Source: Boesenbergia rotunda (taxonomy: Eukaryota > Streptophyta > Magnoliopsida > Zingiberales > Zingiberaceae). Taken from it: DNA of 64,000 nucleotides. A program made the position numbers and the translations under genes. Shown piece after piece: positions 1 through 11,074 of the stretch. Position 1 is the stretch's first letter; every line of letters begins with the position of its first letter. A model generated the notes under the pieces. That model saw only the letters and a program-made list of their open reading frames with translations, was not told where the DNA came from and did not search any database. The stretch is from assembly GCA_024364735.1 (NCBI GenBank), contig JAGFNQ010001133.1:36352-100351 (forward strand). Reading direction: 5' to 3'.

Positions 1-885
1 TTTTTGAGTTAATTAATGTTTTATTTGTCATCTTCTTGAAATTTTTGTTTGAATATATTATTTTTTTAGAAAATTGAGATTTATATTTTTTTGTTGATAG
101 AGTTACATGTGATCTATCCTTAAAATTTTTTTCAAAGTTTTTTAAATCTTTTTATTCAAAATTTGATTTTAAATTATAAAAATACTTAAAAATTAATTTT
201 CATCAAATCTAATTTTTTTAAAATCTATAGATTATCTTATGAATGTCAAGAAAGAGTTTTAAATTCATTTCAAGTCGAAACCTAATTTTAAAATTATTTT
301 TTTCAAAAATTATCAACTCTGAATTTAAAACTATTCTCTTAATGTTAAATATTTTTTTTAATTTGAAAATTTTTACAGAGATGAATCTCCTAAATTTCTA
401 ACTTAGATAAAAATTTGAGTAATTTTCAACTAAGAATAAAATTTTTATCAATAATCAGACTTTTAATATTAAAAATAATTTATGACTCATTTTTGAAAAA
501 ATAAATTTTTTAGAGACTAACTATTACCTGTGGCATGTTATCAAAAATTTTCGAAAACTTTGGGTGTCTAAATAATTTCTATTTTTTTCCAAAATGCATT
601 TTCCTTTCAAATTACTTTTTATATTTACATTCTCAATTTTCCTTTGAACTTAGTAAATTTACACAAATTTTTTGAAACAATATAGTTTAAATTTTTTAAA
701 AAAAGTTGATGTTACCTTTAACATATTTTTTTTAATGTTATCAAAGGGGGAGAAGATAAGATTATGTTAAAGGGGAGATCTAAATTTCCAAATTCTTTTT
801 TGAAATTGCATTCTATTTTCTATCATTTTATATGTTGTTTAACTCTAATTTAACTCTAGTTGATGCACATCAAAAAGGAGAAGAT
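1..885 (+). other. 3' non-coding tail of an LTR retroelement
   Basis: No credible reading frame is seen. The stretch is very AT-rich with many short T- and A-runs. Purine-rich words stand near 743 (aaagggggagaag), 769 (aaaggggagatc) and 872 (aaaaaggagaag), the last directly before an LTR start. Several polypurine tracts upstream of a 3' LTR are a known Sirevirus trait, so this is read as the end of an element whose body lies left of the window. Confidence 0.5.
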
Positions 886-1826
886 TGTATGTACCCCAAG
901 TGAGTTTTGATGTGGTCAATCAAGTCAAGTTAGGTCTTATTGTTATTTGATCCCTGTGTCTAAGTGTGTAGGAGCTTAGGAGTATAAGAAGTTGAGTGGA
1001 AGAGACAGTGGATGAGAAGGATGACATGGGAAGGTAGCTGACTAGCTTGGTGCATCCAAGGGATGAGAAGGTCTGCGGAAGAGTACACTGGTGGAGCAAG
1101 AAGGACGTGCGTGGTGGAGCGAAAAGGATGAGAAGCCGAGAGGAAGTATGCTCAAGGAGAAGGATGAAGACGGATTCAGGTGAGCCCAACTCCAGAAGGC
1201 TAGAAAATACCCAAAGCCCAAGATACCGGTTAACTTGGGGTTGACCAGCCATGGGGGTGCCCGTATTCAATATGGGCACCCATATTGATGGGTGCGCCCA
1301 TATTGAACATGAATGCCCATATTGAAGGGGGTGCCCGTATTGAATATGTGTGCCCGTATTGTCCTACCTTATCATAACATAGCCGTTTTCTGTTATTGTG
1401 ATGTGGATAATGATTGACCACGTGTTAAGCGCCCGTATGCTCTCGGGCACTCGAGAAGTGTCATGTCAGCATTTCGATAGAATTTAGTAGGGTCTATAAA
1501 TAGACCTCTAAACTTAGTTCATTTCATCACTTCGAACTGAAAATGATTTCTATAATAGTTCTTTCATTTTCTGTGAGTTCTAATTATGTAAGAGGCTTCT
1601 CCGCCCTCAAGAAGTTCATCTGGAGTTTATGCTACTATTGTCTTGGATTAGCAACCTTCCTGATTGCAACCAAGTAAAATTTTCTATGCCTCTTTCTAAA
1701 ATATTAATCTGGTTCTGTTAATTATTTTTATAACTAACTATTATCTTCATTATCACAAGCAAAAGATTAGTTTATATTTTTCACTGGCAATTCACCTCCC
1801 TCTTGTCAACCACACGATACCCAACA
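886..1826 (+). repeat. LTR (3' or solo), Sirevirus-like
   Basis: The unit follows a polypurine tract, begins TGTATGTACCCC (position 886 or 890) and ends ACCCAACA at 1826, so it has TG...CA ends. A TATA box (tataaa) stands at 1495-1500. The middle (about 1255-1365) holds several direct and inverted copies of a word containing cccatattga. Length is about 940 bp. No second copy is in the window, so it may be a 3' LTR of an element to the left or a solo LTR. Confidence 0.55.
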
Positions 1827-2592
1827 ATTTCCACCTAAGTCTTCAGGTGATACATCATTTAACCCTTCTAAAGTAGCCAAAGTCCTCGCTAGAGAAAAGA
1901 GGCTGGCGGGCAGTGTTGTAGCCTTCCTGATGGGCCCTTTAATAGGGAAAAACATCTTTCATGGAAAAAGAATGATAGAAATATGCCAAGACTTGGTCTT
2001 GTATTAGTAGTATGGGAGAAGAGAGCCTATGTGAAAATTGAAAAATGGCTTGAGTGATGCATCAATTTCGAGCAATTAAAAAAACCAAAAGATTTGTCAA
2101 AAGAGGTGATTACACCAATTCTAACTCAGGGTGAAATTTTGAAAATGAAAAACTAAAAAATGGCATTCTAGATCGATCCCATTCTGATATAAATTGTAAG
2201 ATCGAAGATTTGCTACAGGGGGATGAATAATGCATTTTTCTTTTTCACATTTTTTGAAAACTTGAGTGATGGAAATGAAAATAGAAGTTAAACAAACACA
2301 ATTCTTATAAACTCTGTTTTACTTGGTTTGCAGCCTGTGCTACTAGTATAGGGTCCGCTATCGTTGATTGCTTTCAATGGGCAATCAAGTAATAACCCTT
2401 TCCTTCGAACATGGATTCAAAGGCAAAGGTTCGGTAAGTATAACGAAATTCGATTATAGATAAAGAAATAGTACAAATTAAATATACCAATAACTTATAA
2501 TAAAGTGTAGACTTGGAAGTTGTTATCGGAGTAGCGTTTTGGCATCGTAGTAGAATTTTGGAGTAGCATGAATGTTGATTGAATGTAGAAGA
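1827..2592. other. Unassigned spacer before the outer element
   Basis: I recognise nothing firmly here. A short open stretch of about 58 codons on the plus strand (about 1831-2006, ending in TAG) has coding-like composition, with words such as AREKRLAGSV and GPLIGKNIF. It matches no family I can name and has no start context. The rest is AT-rich. The last five bases (gaaga) are the possible target-site copy of the element that follows. Confidence 0.3.
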
Positions 2593-3934
2593 TGTTGGTG
2601 CCGGAAGCACCAGATCTAACCTGGTTTTGATAATGAAAAAGGGTTCAAAGTTAAGTTTATGTTGTGATCTAATGGATTTGCTAAATGTGTAGGAATGTCC
2701 TAGATTACATAGGCACGAAGTCTTGACCTATAGGGTTGAGCACGAAGTCCTGGTCGAGGACTAGGCATGAAGTCCTAGCCGAGGGCTGGGCACCGAAGAC
2801 CTGACCCAGGATTGGGCACGAAGACCTGGTTCAAGGAATTGGGCACGAAGTCATGGTCGAGGACTGAGCATGAAGACCTGATCCGAAAGGTCAGGCAAAA
2901 GACTTAGCCAAGTGAAGACTACGGACAGAAATAGGGATGGGTCGAGGTACGGACGTCTCGTGATCGAGGAGTTTCGGAGATCGAGCAAAAGTCCAACAAG
3001 AGTAGCCGATTGGCAAAAGATAACTTCTTCAGAGTAAAGTAGGTGAGGACGCGTTCCCAGAAGGGAGAACAGTAGGCGTCGGTTCGACCTAAGATTTCAT
3101 TTGAAATCCAAAGTCAGAATCAGACAGCTCGAGATGCCAATCATGCATTTATTATATATATTATTGTGTTCCTGACTAACCTTGATTGCAGGCTAAAAGG
3201 ATCAGCTGGCTGCAATTAGGGGCGCCTGAGAGGACTCAAGCGCCCGTGAGCCAAGAGCCTGAGAGGTCTCAGGCACCCGAGAAGCCAGGCGCCTGAGAGG
3301 ACTCAGACGCCCTAGAGGTGGCTCTCAATGTTGGCAAAAGCTAAGTTCGCAGTCATTGGTTGGTGGTTCCATTCAGCTCCCAGGTGCCCTAGTGCTCCTA
3401 GCCGCCCGAGAAGGGATAGAGTTTGGCCGAGTCAGCGGATAATGACGTGGTCGAATCATCGACGTGGAGGGCACCCCTATAGCCTCTCGGGCGCCTGAGT
3501 ACAAGTATAAAAGGGGTTTCACCCCCTTGCTTCCAGATATCAATTCAAGCACTTGAAAACTCGGTGATAAAGCTTCTATGCTCAAGTTCTCTTGCTAAAG
3601 AAGTTCGAAGATCGACAACACGCCGCTTATACAACGAAAAGATTGTTTATTCTTTTAAAGTGTCGTTGGTATAATTTCCATTTCATTTCTGTACTTAATT
3701 CATTATACTTGTACTTCAGTTTACGAATTATAGTATTGCTCAACGAAAATGGTCAAGGACCACGGACCTTGGAGTAGGAGCTGTCACAGACTCTGAACTA
3801 AGTAAAAATAAACTGTGTTAGCAGTGTTTTAACTTGCGAGTTTCTTTATTTCCATTATGTTTACTCTCGATTCATTTTTAAAAATACGTAATCGATATTC
3901 ACCCCCCCCCTCTATCGATCACAACGATCCCACA
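2593..3934 (+). repeat. 5' LTR of the outer Sirevirus-like element
   Basis: It starts TGTTGGTGCC and ends cgatcccaca, just before a primer-binding site. It is a near copy of 31813-33160. The first third has tandem variants of a unit of roughly 30 bp around gggcacgaagacctgg; the middle has GC-rich words like gcgcctgagagg. A TATA box (tataaaag) is at 3506-3513. A run of C stands at about 3901-3910, some 25 bp before the LTR end. The many small differences from the 3' copy point to an old insertion. Confidence 0.85.
3506..3513 (+). promoter_or_regulatory. TATA box in the LTR
   Basis: The word tataaaag is followed by gggg and a pyrimidine-rich stretch. The same word stands at the matching place (about 32736) in the 3' LTR, as expected for the retroelement transcription start. 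Confidence 0.6.
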
Positions 3935-3936
3935 AG

Positions 3937-3947
3937 TGGTATCAGAG
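3937..3947 (+). other. Primer-binding site, initiator-Met tRNA
   Basis: The bases tggtatcagag stand two bases after the LTR end. They are complementary to the 3' end of plant initiator methionine tRNA, the usual primer of Ty1/copia elements. Confidence 0.85.
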
Positions 3948-4202
3948 TGGGTGACTCAATCTTAGTGAAACCACTAGTTGAGCATTTTTTCGAATTTCCT
4001 TGTTATTTTCCATTAGAAAAGGTATTATTAGCTCTTTCTGATATTTTCTTTTTAATTATTTTTTGTTCATGGATTTTCTCATTTTTCGAAGTTGGTGCAA
4101 CATAACTCAGGAATTTCAGTTAATATATTTCTATACTACACTGCTAATCCAATACCAAGTCTTAGAATAAAGTTTGTTGATTGTCTCTTTTCTGGACTTT
4201 CC

Positions 4203-5511
4203 ATGGCCCAACAAGAAGGTTACAACACTGTTTGACCTCCTCCCTTCTCAGGAGAGGATTTCTCTTACTGGAAGAGTCGAATGGAGGTCTACCTAAAAAC
4301 TCAGGTTAGGCCAACCATCCCGAGCTAGTCAAAATGACTTAGAACTACTACAAGATGATCAAAGGGCAGAGAAAGAAGAAGAAGATGGTTAAGCCAAAGG
4401 ATGATGCAACTGAATCAAGCACCAGTCAAAAAGGCAAGACTGACATCACCTGTTATGGGTGCAACAAGAAGGGTCACTTCAAATCGGAGTGTCCAAACTT
4501 AAAGGAGGCCAAAAAGACAAGGAGGAAGAAGGCACTCCAAACAACGTGGGACGAGTCGTCTTTGGAGGATGAAGAAGAAACACCTCACTCCAACCTCCTC
4601 GCCCTAATGGAATCGGAAGAACTCGATATCGAGTTAGAAACAAAGCTGGAAGAAAGTCGCAGAACCGGAACAATATCAATGTCAGAAGACGGCCGAATCA
4701 CTGTAAGTGGTTTTACCGAGTCTGATTTATATGATTTGATTTCTTATTTGTCACGTAACTTGGCCAAAGCTAACGTCTAGGTTGATTCCCTCCAAAAGGA
4801 GGTTAAAGTCCTAAAGGAGGAGGCCAACCCAAGCTCCCTGACTAAGACTTTTCAAGAAGGAACCTCAACTCAAGTTCAACAACTTAAGGAAAAGAATTCC
4901 TCCCTGAAGACTAAGGTGAAGAAACTTAGAGTTTCCCTGGAATAATTTACCTCAGGTTCCAAGAATCTTGACATGATTCTTGGAAAACAAAAATTTGTTT
5001 TCAATTTGTAACGACCCGGCCCGTCTACCGGCCCATTTACCGGTCCTCACGACCGTCGTACCGTCGTACCGTCGACCATCAACCGTGCCGTTACTCATAG
5101 TAGGTCTTCCCACCCCTGGGTGTGGATTTTTGCCTTCCCAGGATTCGAACCCTAGACCCAGGCTTAATCTAGTTCTTTTTGAATCCTGAATACCAATTGA
5201 GCTATAGCTCAATTGGTATTCAGGATTCACAAAGAACTATATTAAGCCTGGGTCTAGGGTTCGAATCCTGGGAAGGCAAAAATCCACACCCAGGGGTGGG
5301 AAGGCGCCTTTTTATTGTAACGACCCGGCCTGTTTGGCGGCCCATTTACCCAATTGATCAGAACTTGGCTACCGAACTAACTCACGGTACAGGTCTTATT
5401 ACTTTGAACCAAACTAGAATCCGAGTCCAAGCAAGGGTCCCTAAACTAAGCTTGACTAATCAAGCAGGATTAAATCACTATTGGATCCCCAAGACAAAAT
5501 TCATATCCTAG
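4203..5511 (+). pseudogene. gag: Degenerate Sirevirus gag
   Basis: The frame opens with ATG at 4203, but TGA follows after ten codons. Comparison with the related gag at 59726 shows a gap of about 0.7 kb just after the N-terminal part (around 4310). The following part is well kept: a CCHC zinc knuckle (CYGCNKKGHFKSEC, about 4450-4491), an acidic stretch, then a coiled-coil-like region with in-frame stops near 4778 and 4942. A tRNA-like foldback is inserted at 5008-5350, after which the gag C-terminus resumes (words such as HYWIPKTK). Gag packages element RNA; this copy cannot make a full protein. Confidence 0.8.
5008..5350. mobile_element. Palindromic tRNA-like foldback element, copy 1
   Basis: Two inverted arms of about 100 bp meet at 5205/5206. 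Each arm carries a tRNA-type A-box-like word (tagctcaattgg, 5205-5216) and a B-box-like word (ggttcgaatcc, 5258-5268) 41 bp apart, and the mirrored arm carries their complements. The left end begins gtaacgacccggcc; nearly the same 30 bases recur as a direct repeat at the right end (about 5318-5350). Flanks caattt and caattg may be a target-site duplication with one change. The related gag at 59726 lacks it, so it is a clean insertion. Confidence 0.75.
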
Positions 5512-6780
5512 ATAGTCCATATCGAGGTTTTAGTCTAGGGGGAGCCAATAGAAAAACTATTTTCATAATTAGATGATTTTCTTGCATGTTTCTCTGAATT
5601 ATTGCTTGATGGTTGTTTATTTATTTTTCTATAAAATTGTCATGCTTAGGAATAGAATTGGTTAGATAAGGACTTAACTTGATTAAAACTTACAAAACCT
5701 AGTATTAGGGTGGGTCATGATGATAGTACGTTAGGGAAGCCTGTCTAAGGAGTCAGGTAGGGTAAAGCATACCCTATTTGGTCTTTTTAGTCCGGTGGAA
5801 CTAGTCGAAGCTACTTCGTCACATCCTCGACTAGTTTGACCATGGTTTCTCAAAAAACTAACTTGAAAATAAAATTTCTTTAAAAGACATTGTCCAGGAA
5901 AGAGTCATTGCTCCAATAACAAAGAAGGTCCCTGTGCCTCGCCAAGACCTGGAAGCCGATTATTGAAATATATTTTCAATTTACTATTTGATAAACTTGA
6001 ATCTAACTCAAGTTTCAATCAAATCATAGTTTTACTTAAATTCAAAAGATAAAATTAAATGCATCTCATAAAACAGATAAGGATACCCTGTTTTGTCACT
6101 TAGAATTGGGTGAGATACTTAGAACCTAAAAGATTAGTCCAACCCAAGCAACCTTACAACCTAATCAATTACACCATTAATATATTAAACCTAATTTACA
6201 ATTTTACCTTATTTTAACTTTAAACAATTTTTAAAATTCAACTTAAATATTTTTCAAATTTAACTTAAACAATTTTCAAAATTCAACTTAAATATTTTTT
6301 TCAAATTTAACTTAAACAATTTTCAAAATTCAACTTAAATATTTTTCAAAATTTAACTCAAATATTTTTCAAAATTTAACTTAAATATTTTTCAAAGTTA
6401 ACTCAAATTTTTTTTCAAAATTCAACTTAAATATTTTTCAAATTTAACTTAAACAATTTTCAAAATTCAACTTAAATATTTTCAAATTTAACTTAAACAA
6501 TTTTCAAAATTCAACTTAAATATATTTCAAATTCAACTTAAACAATTTTTAAAATTCAACTTAAACATTTTTCAAAATTTAACTTAAATATTTTTCAAGA
6601 TTTAACTTATCAATTTTTCACCATTTAACTTAACCATTTTCAAATTTAAGTTTAACCTAAAACATAATTTATTTTTAATTTTTCAAATATAAACTTAACC
6701 TACCTTTTCAAAATTTGAAATTTGTTTGTTTGTCAAAACATAACTTAATTTAACTCAAATTCTCCAAAAATTACAAACCT
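5512..6780 (+). other. AT-rich internal spacer with a minisatellite
   Basis: The first part (to about 5960) resembles the gag-pol spacer of the related Sirevirus at 61380-61770, including words around atgatagtacgttagg and the gcctcgccaagacctggaag block. From about 6215 to 6620 a tandem repeat with a period near 30-35 bp runs, alternating forms of caaaattcaacttaaat and caaatttaacttaaac. No coding sequence is seen. Pol would be expected from here on but is absent. Confidence 0.65.
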
Positions 6781-7031
6781 TTGATTTGATTGTGTACTTC
6801 AAATCACCGTTCAACCACGGTCAACCTTGGTCAACTATGCTCGCTCAGGCGCTTAACCCATTATTTTCTGCTTTAGCACGATCTTCGAGGCATCCCTGGT
6901 TTTACAAAACCACGACCACCGAGTCAAAACCACTGCCAACGTCTGAACTCGGGTGCCTGAGAAGCTACTCGGACGCTCGAAGCTTTTTCTGACCTGGGCG
7001 CCCTCCAAGGCACTCAGGCTCCCGACCGGGC

Positions 7032-7038
7032 TATATAA
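7032..7038 (+). promoter_or_regulatory. Internal TATA box ahead of the captured ORF
   Basis: The word tatataa lies in GC-richer sequence, about 150 bp before ATGCCTCCTCGA (7181) and 240 bp before the long open frame. A pyrimidine-rich stretch resembling a plant 5' leader (about 7085-7130) follows. This suggests the ORF came with its own promoter, though the GC-rich words upstream also resemble LTR promoters of this family. Confidence 0.45.
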
Positions 7039-7180
7039 GCCCCCGCCTAGCAAACCCAACTCCACACCAAGGCACCCTTAAATCCCCTTCTACAGCTCTT
7101 CTTCTCCTTTTTTCCCCTTCTAAGCGTCCTTTGAGCGATCACAATCAACCGGGGGGCGTCCTCTCTTCCTAATTTCCGAC

Positions 7181-7902
7181 TATGCCTCCTCGATAACATT
7201 CTAATCTATATTTTTCATTAATTTTCTTTTTTTATTATTATTATGCTATTTATTTTGTCTAGAAGATGACATGTTACACAGGCTGACCCCGTGCACCAAG
7301 CCTAGCTCAGACCCTAGGTTCCCTTCATTAGCTCTTTACAATAAGTTTGTAACTACTATCTACAAACCACTCAAAACTCACTACCTTAATAGAGGTTTCT
7401 TTAATGAATCATGTCCCTTAGTCGTAGGAGCCATAAACTATTATCAACTAGACTGGTTAGTTTATTGTACTAATTTAGTAAACACAACCTTATGTGCAGA
7501 ATTCTACGACAACCTAGTCAAAATTAATGATTTTAGCTATTCTACCGTTGTCCAGTCCCTTCCTCTTACTATTACCCCTTCCATATTTACTCAATTTCTT
7601 GGACTACGACTCTCTCAATCCACTTTTATGTGTTACCCTCTTAGGGATCTTCCTTTTCCTGCTCCATACTCTCACATCACTCTTGATACACGTTATTCTT
7701 ACTTTTTTGGAGGTGTGAGAGACCCTATTGTGTCGACCTTCCTATCCGTCGATCTGCAAATCCAGGATCACGCACTCTATCGAGTCTTGGTCCGCTGCAT
7801 TCTACCTCTGACCTCTCGAGATGTAGCGGTTATGCGACCCTTTCACTCCTTCCAACATTACGCCATGATTCACCAACTTGATATAGACATCGAACTCTAT
7901 AT
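7181..7902 (+). pseudogene. Captured plant 'putative transposon protein' ORF, first part
   Basis: The open frame from 7271 encodes about 211 residues before it is cut by the LTR at 7903. A likely 3' splice site (tgtctag, about 7256-7262) and the short start ATGCCTCCTCGA at 7181 suggest an intron between a tiny first exon and this one. The protein has the hydrophobic pattern of the plant-specific domain often labelled putative plant transposon protein or ATHILA ORF1-like: LYNKF..., EFYDNL, a FLGL-type turn, and a late run of aromatic and basic residues. The function of that family is not known to me. Family assignment rests on pattern memory only. The second half lies at 29773-30271. Confidence 0.6.
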
Positions 7903-8797
7903 TGTTGGGGCAATCTATGGTCCGGAGTGACCATGTGCTTTGATGTTTGGGCAAAAGGTTTAAGTTATGTTTATCCTTGTGGTTTGATATGTGTGATTGA
8001 GTTTACAGGACTTGGTGAGTCACACATGGAGTATGCATCCGAAGGACGAGAGCCGAGGGAAGAGGACTCCAAGGGCAAACCAGGGGAAGTGGACTTCAAA
8101 GGGCATACGTGAAGGATGGCATGGAGGCAAGCCGAGGGCTTGCGTCCGCATCTGAGGGATGACAGCCGGTGGAAGAGGACTTCAAGTGGCGAGCCAAGGG
8201 AGTAGACTTGAAGACATACGTGAAGGAGGGTCTTCGGAGCGAGGGAGAGTGAATATGTAAGCTGGGCAGTCGACTGGGAATGGATCAGTCGACTGCCAGC
8301 ATGGAACTCGAACTCACAGAAAGATCAGTCGACTGGTCTTGGACCAGTCGACTGGTCAGGTCAAAAATCTAGCCGTTGTGTTAGCCATTGGCTAGCTGTT
8401 GTGGTGGGATCAGTCGACTGCCCTGGCGGCAGTCGACTAGCAGCGGCTAGTTCAGCCTTATGCTCTATTTAAGAGAGCTTCATTTTGGTTGAGAGTTTCT
8501 TGATGAAATGAGCTTGGTTAGAGCTCATTAGTAGTCTTTGTTGCTCAGAAGTGTTGTCCGGGTTGTGGCGAGGTTTCTCCACTCACAAGGAGCTACACGA
8601 GCTAGCCAGAGGTAATCTAGGGAGTCATCCATCGACGAATCGGGATCGTCCACCTTATGGATAGTCGTAAAGTAGGAGCATCATCTCGAAACCACGTAAA
8701 GGTTTGGTGTTAGCATTTGGTATTGTTTTGTATTTAGTATTTCCGCTTGCGCACGCAACATTGTAGGTAGAAAATCGGAGAAAAGCTATTCACCCCC
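7903..8797 (+). repeat. 5' LTR of the middle element, first part
   Basis: It is nearly identical to 28840-29735. It carries six copies of the palindrome CAGTCGACTG (8267, 8286, 8326, 8345, 8411, 8430; the last base of the sixth differs). A TATA-like word (tatttaag) is near 8465. It ends in a C-run (8793-8797) where the inner copia element entered; the remaining LTR bases are at 26192-26226. Confidence 0.85.
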
Positions 8798-11061
8798 TGT
8801 TAGTAATATGAGAGAAGTGTCCTAAGGCAATCGCCTTATGATTGTAATGATTTATTTTAATAAATGAAGATTCACTATTTGAGTATACATGTTAGTGTAT
8901 TTGATTGAGATCTTAAACTCATTTACTGAATGTCCACAATACAATTCACAGCATGAGAGAATTTGTGATGAATTCACAAATAGTGATTATCTCTACATGT
9001 GCAATTGTAAAGTATTGAAATTGTCCCTAGTCGATGAATTGATAAAAACGGACACTATCAATTCTGTTGAGACTAGCATGGGTTATTCTCTAATCAGCTG
9101 ATTCTCACTGGCTGGTGACATTGGGATGTCCGGAGATAAACATGAATGCTAGTTAAGGGAACTAGTTCATTGGAGTGACTGGCTGTAAAACTTCATATGG
9201 TAGTCTACATATAGACATGTCAGTGAAGTTTTACTGCAGCTTAAGTGCGATGTTCCTTTGACTTGCGGTGTTCAAGTCATCTTGGTCATGGAGACTTATA
9301 CTTTGACATCTTAAGCAAGCATCTCCAAGGATGTGTACACCCAGGATGATTGGGTATAAGCCAAAGTGCCCGAAGATGTTTGAACAGCCTACAAAGGATT
9401 CACCACTCCTTGCGAGGAGATGTATACCCAAGGCCTGTCGTTGGATTGTTACTCGAAGCCTCTGGCCAGAGCATGACATGTTCAGAGTATGGATCTCTTA
9501 GAGACATGAGAGTAAATAGAATCTGTAGGACGAGAAAATGTAACTTGGGCTAGGTGTGACGTAGTCAGCCTAGTGGGGACTGACACACATAGACCATGTC
9601 CTGAAGCAAGTGGGTATAAGATGGTGAAGGGAATGAGGCACGATTCATTATAGCTGCTGAAGGGTTTCAGAATCATTTCTGAGGTCAACCGTTGATCTTT
9701 CGATTAATTGGGGATCATGATGTACTACTAGGTGCCACTCATGATCATTCTATGATTGGTGAATTATAGACGGCCAACATAAATCGAAAGCCTATTTAGT
9801 CACACGCACTACGAGTAATCCGAGGGATTTAAAACGAGTTGAAAATTGGATTTTTCGATCAAGAGAGATAAGTCGAATCTGAATTTTTCAGAGACGCATC
9901 GGAAGCATAAAATGGCTAAGTCTTTTGAAGACTTATTGGACGAATTAAATGAGTTTAATTCATATGGTCTTGGCTTGGGTTTGGCCGGCCAAAGAGGGTC
10001 CCCACCCTCTTTGTTTGGCCGGCCACATCAAAAGGGAGAACCAAATTGTTTGGTTCAAGTTATAAAATAAACCAAGCGTGGTTTGTTTTATAAAATTATG
10101 GATAATATATAAATTTTATAAACCAAGGTTTTGGTTTATTATTTTCATGGAAATTAAAATAAACTTGAATAGTTTATTTTATTTTATAAAATCAATTATG
10201 AATTGATTTTCCATGATAAGAAAAATTTATATAATAAATTTCTTATGAAATTTTATTCCATAAAGAAAAGGGAGACATGGTTGTTTTTATTATAAATTAA
10301 ATTATGATAAAAACTTGGCATGATGGAATAATTCATAGAAAAATTTATATGATAAATTTCTTATGAAAATTTATTCCATAAAAAGGAGACTTGGCGGTTG
10401 AGAGGCTACTATATAAAGGAACCAAGGCAAGGCTTGGAAATCAATCCAAGAGATCTAGGAATAAGCCCTCTCTCTCTCTCCTTCTCTCCCTCTCCCTTCT
10501 CTAGTGCCGCCGGCCCTAGAGGCCCTTGTTGCCGTGAGCCACAACCACCACCGGCCTCCTTCTCCGGCGTCCAAGCTCCGGCGATCAGCCACCTTTGGCC
10601 ACCAAGAAGCCGCCACAAGAAGAAGAAGAAGCGGGTGCAACTCCTTCCTTCTTCCCGGAATCTTGATTCCATTCTTCGTTTGGTGGTTAGTCTTTCCATC
10701 TCTCTCTTGGTATTCTTGTCGTGCCTTTGGAGAATCTAGTAGTTCTTGTCGGCACGAAACTCGTGGCTTTGCGAAGTCATCCCGAAGAAAACTCGGAGTG
10801 GACGCGAATAGAGGCGGAGCTTCCAAGGGACGCTACGGTTGGATCTCGTCCCTTTCTTCGAGTTACGCGAGGTAACAAGTAAATTAGTTTACGTTTCTAC
10901 AAAATAATAAATATATGATCATGTCTACACAACATAAGGTTGCATGCTAGATGTGTGGTTAAATAATTTGAGAAATTATTTATGCTATATCTTCCGCTGC
11001 ACGAAATTAAATTAAAAAATTACTAACCCGCATCCATGTCAACATGCACCCAGTCCCAACA
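8798..11061 (+). repeat. 5' LTR of the Angela-like copia
   Basis: It begins TGTTAGTAATATG and ends gtcccaaca, next to the primer-binding site. A TATA box (tatataaag) is at 10410-10418, followed by CT-rich leader sequence. Short open frames across 10400-10875 on both strands are just LTR sequence and recur in the 3' copy. The LTR also contains ggccggcc words within an inverted repeat around 9985-10025. Confidence 0.95.
10410..10418 (+). promoter_or_regulatory. LTR TATA box
   Basis: The word tatataaag is followed by accaaggcaagg and a CT-rich tract. The identical word is at 25540-25548 in the other LTR. It likely drives the genomic RNA of this element. Confidence 0.65.
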
Positions 11062-11062
11062 G

Positions 11063-11074
11063 TGGTATCAGAGC
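11063..11074 (+). other. Primer-binding site, initiator-Met tRNA
   Basis: The bases tggtatcagagc stand one base after the LTR end and are a full match to the complement of the initiator methionine tRNA 3' end. Confidence 0.9.

Noticed and set aside
1047..1421. Short frames on both strands
   Set aside because: They are LTR sequence with inverted repeats; no family resemblance and no conserved start.
5205..5268. A-box and B-box words suggesting a functional tRNA gene
   Set aside because: No acceptor or anticodon stem can be formed around them, the words are mirrored in an inverted arm, and the same core recurs in other foldbacks. It is a tRNA-like repeat, not a tRNA gene.
7903..7930. C-terminal end of the 219-codon frame that begins at 7271
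   Set aside because: The last residues come from the inserted LTR; the true continuation is at 29773.
10398..10875. Overlapping open frames on both strands, repeated at 25528-25869
   Set aside because: They lie in the two copies of the copia LTR, in its promoter and leader part, and do not match a protein family.
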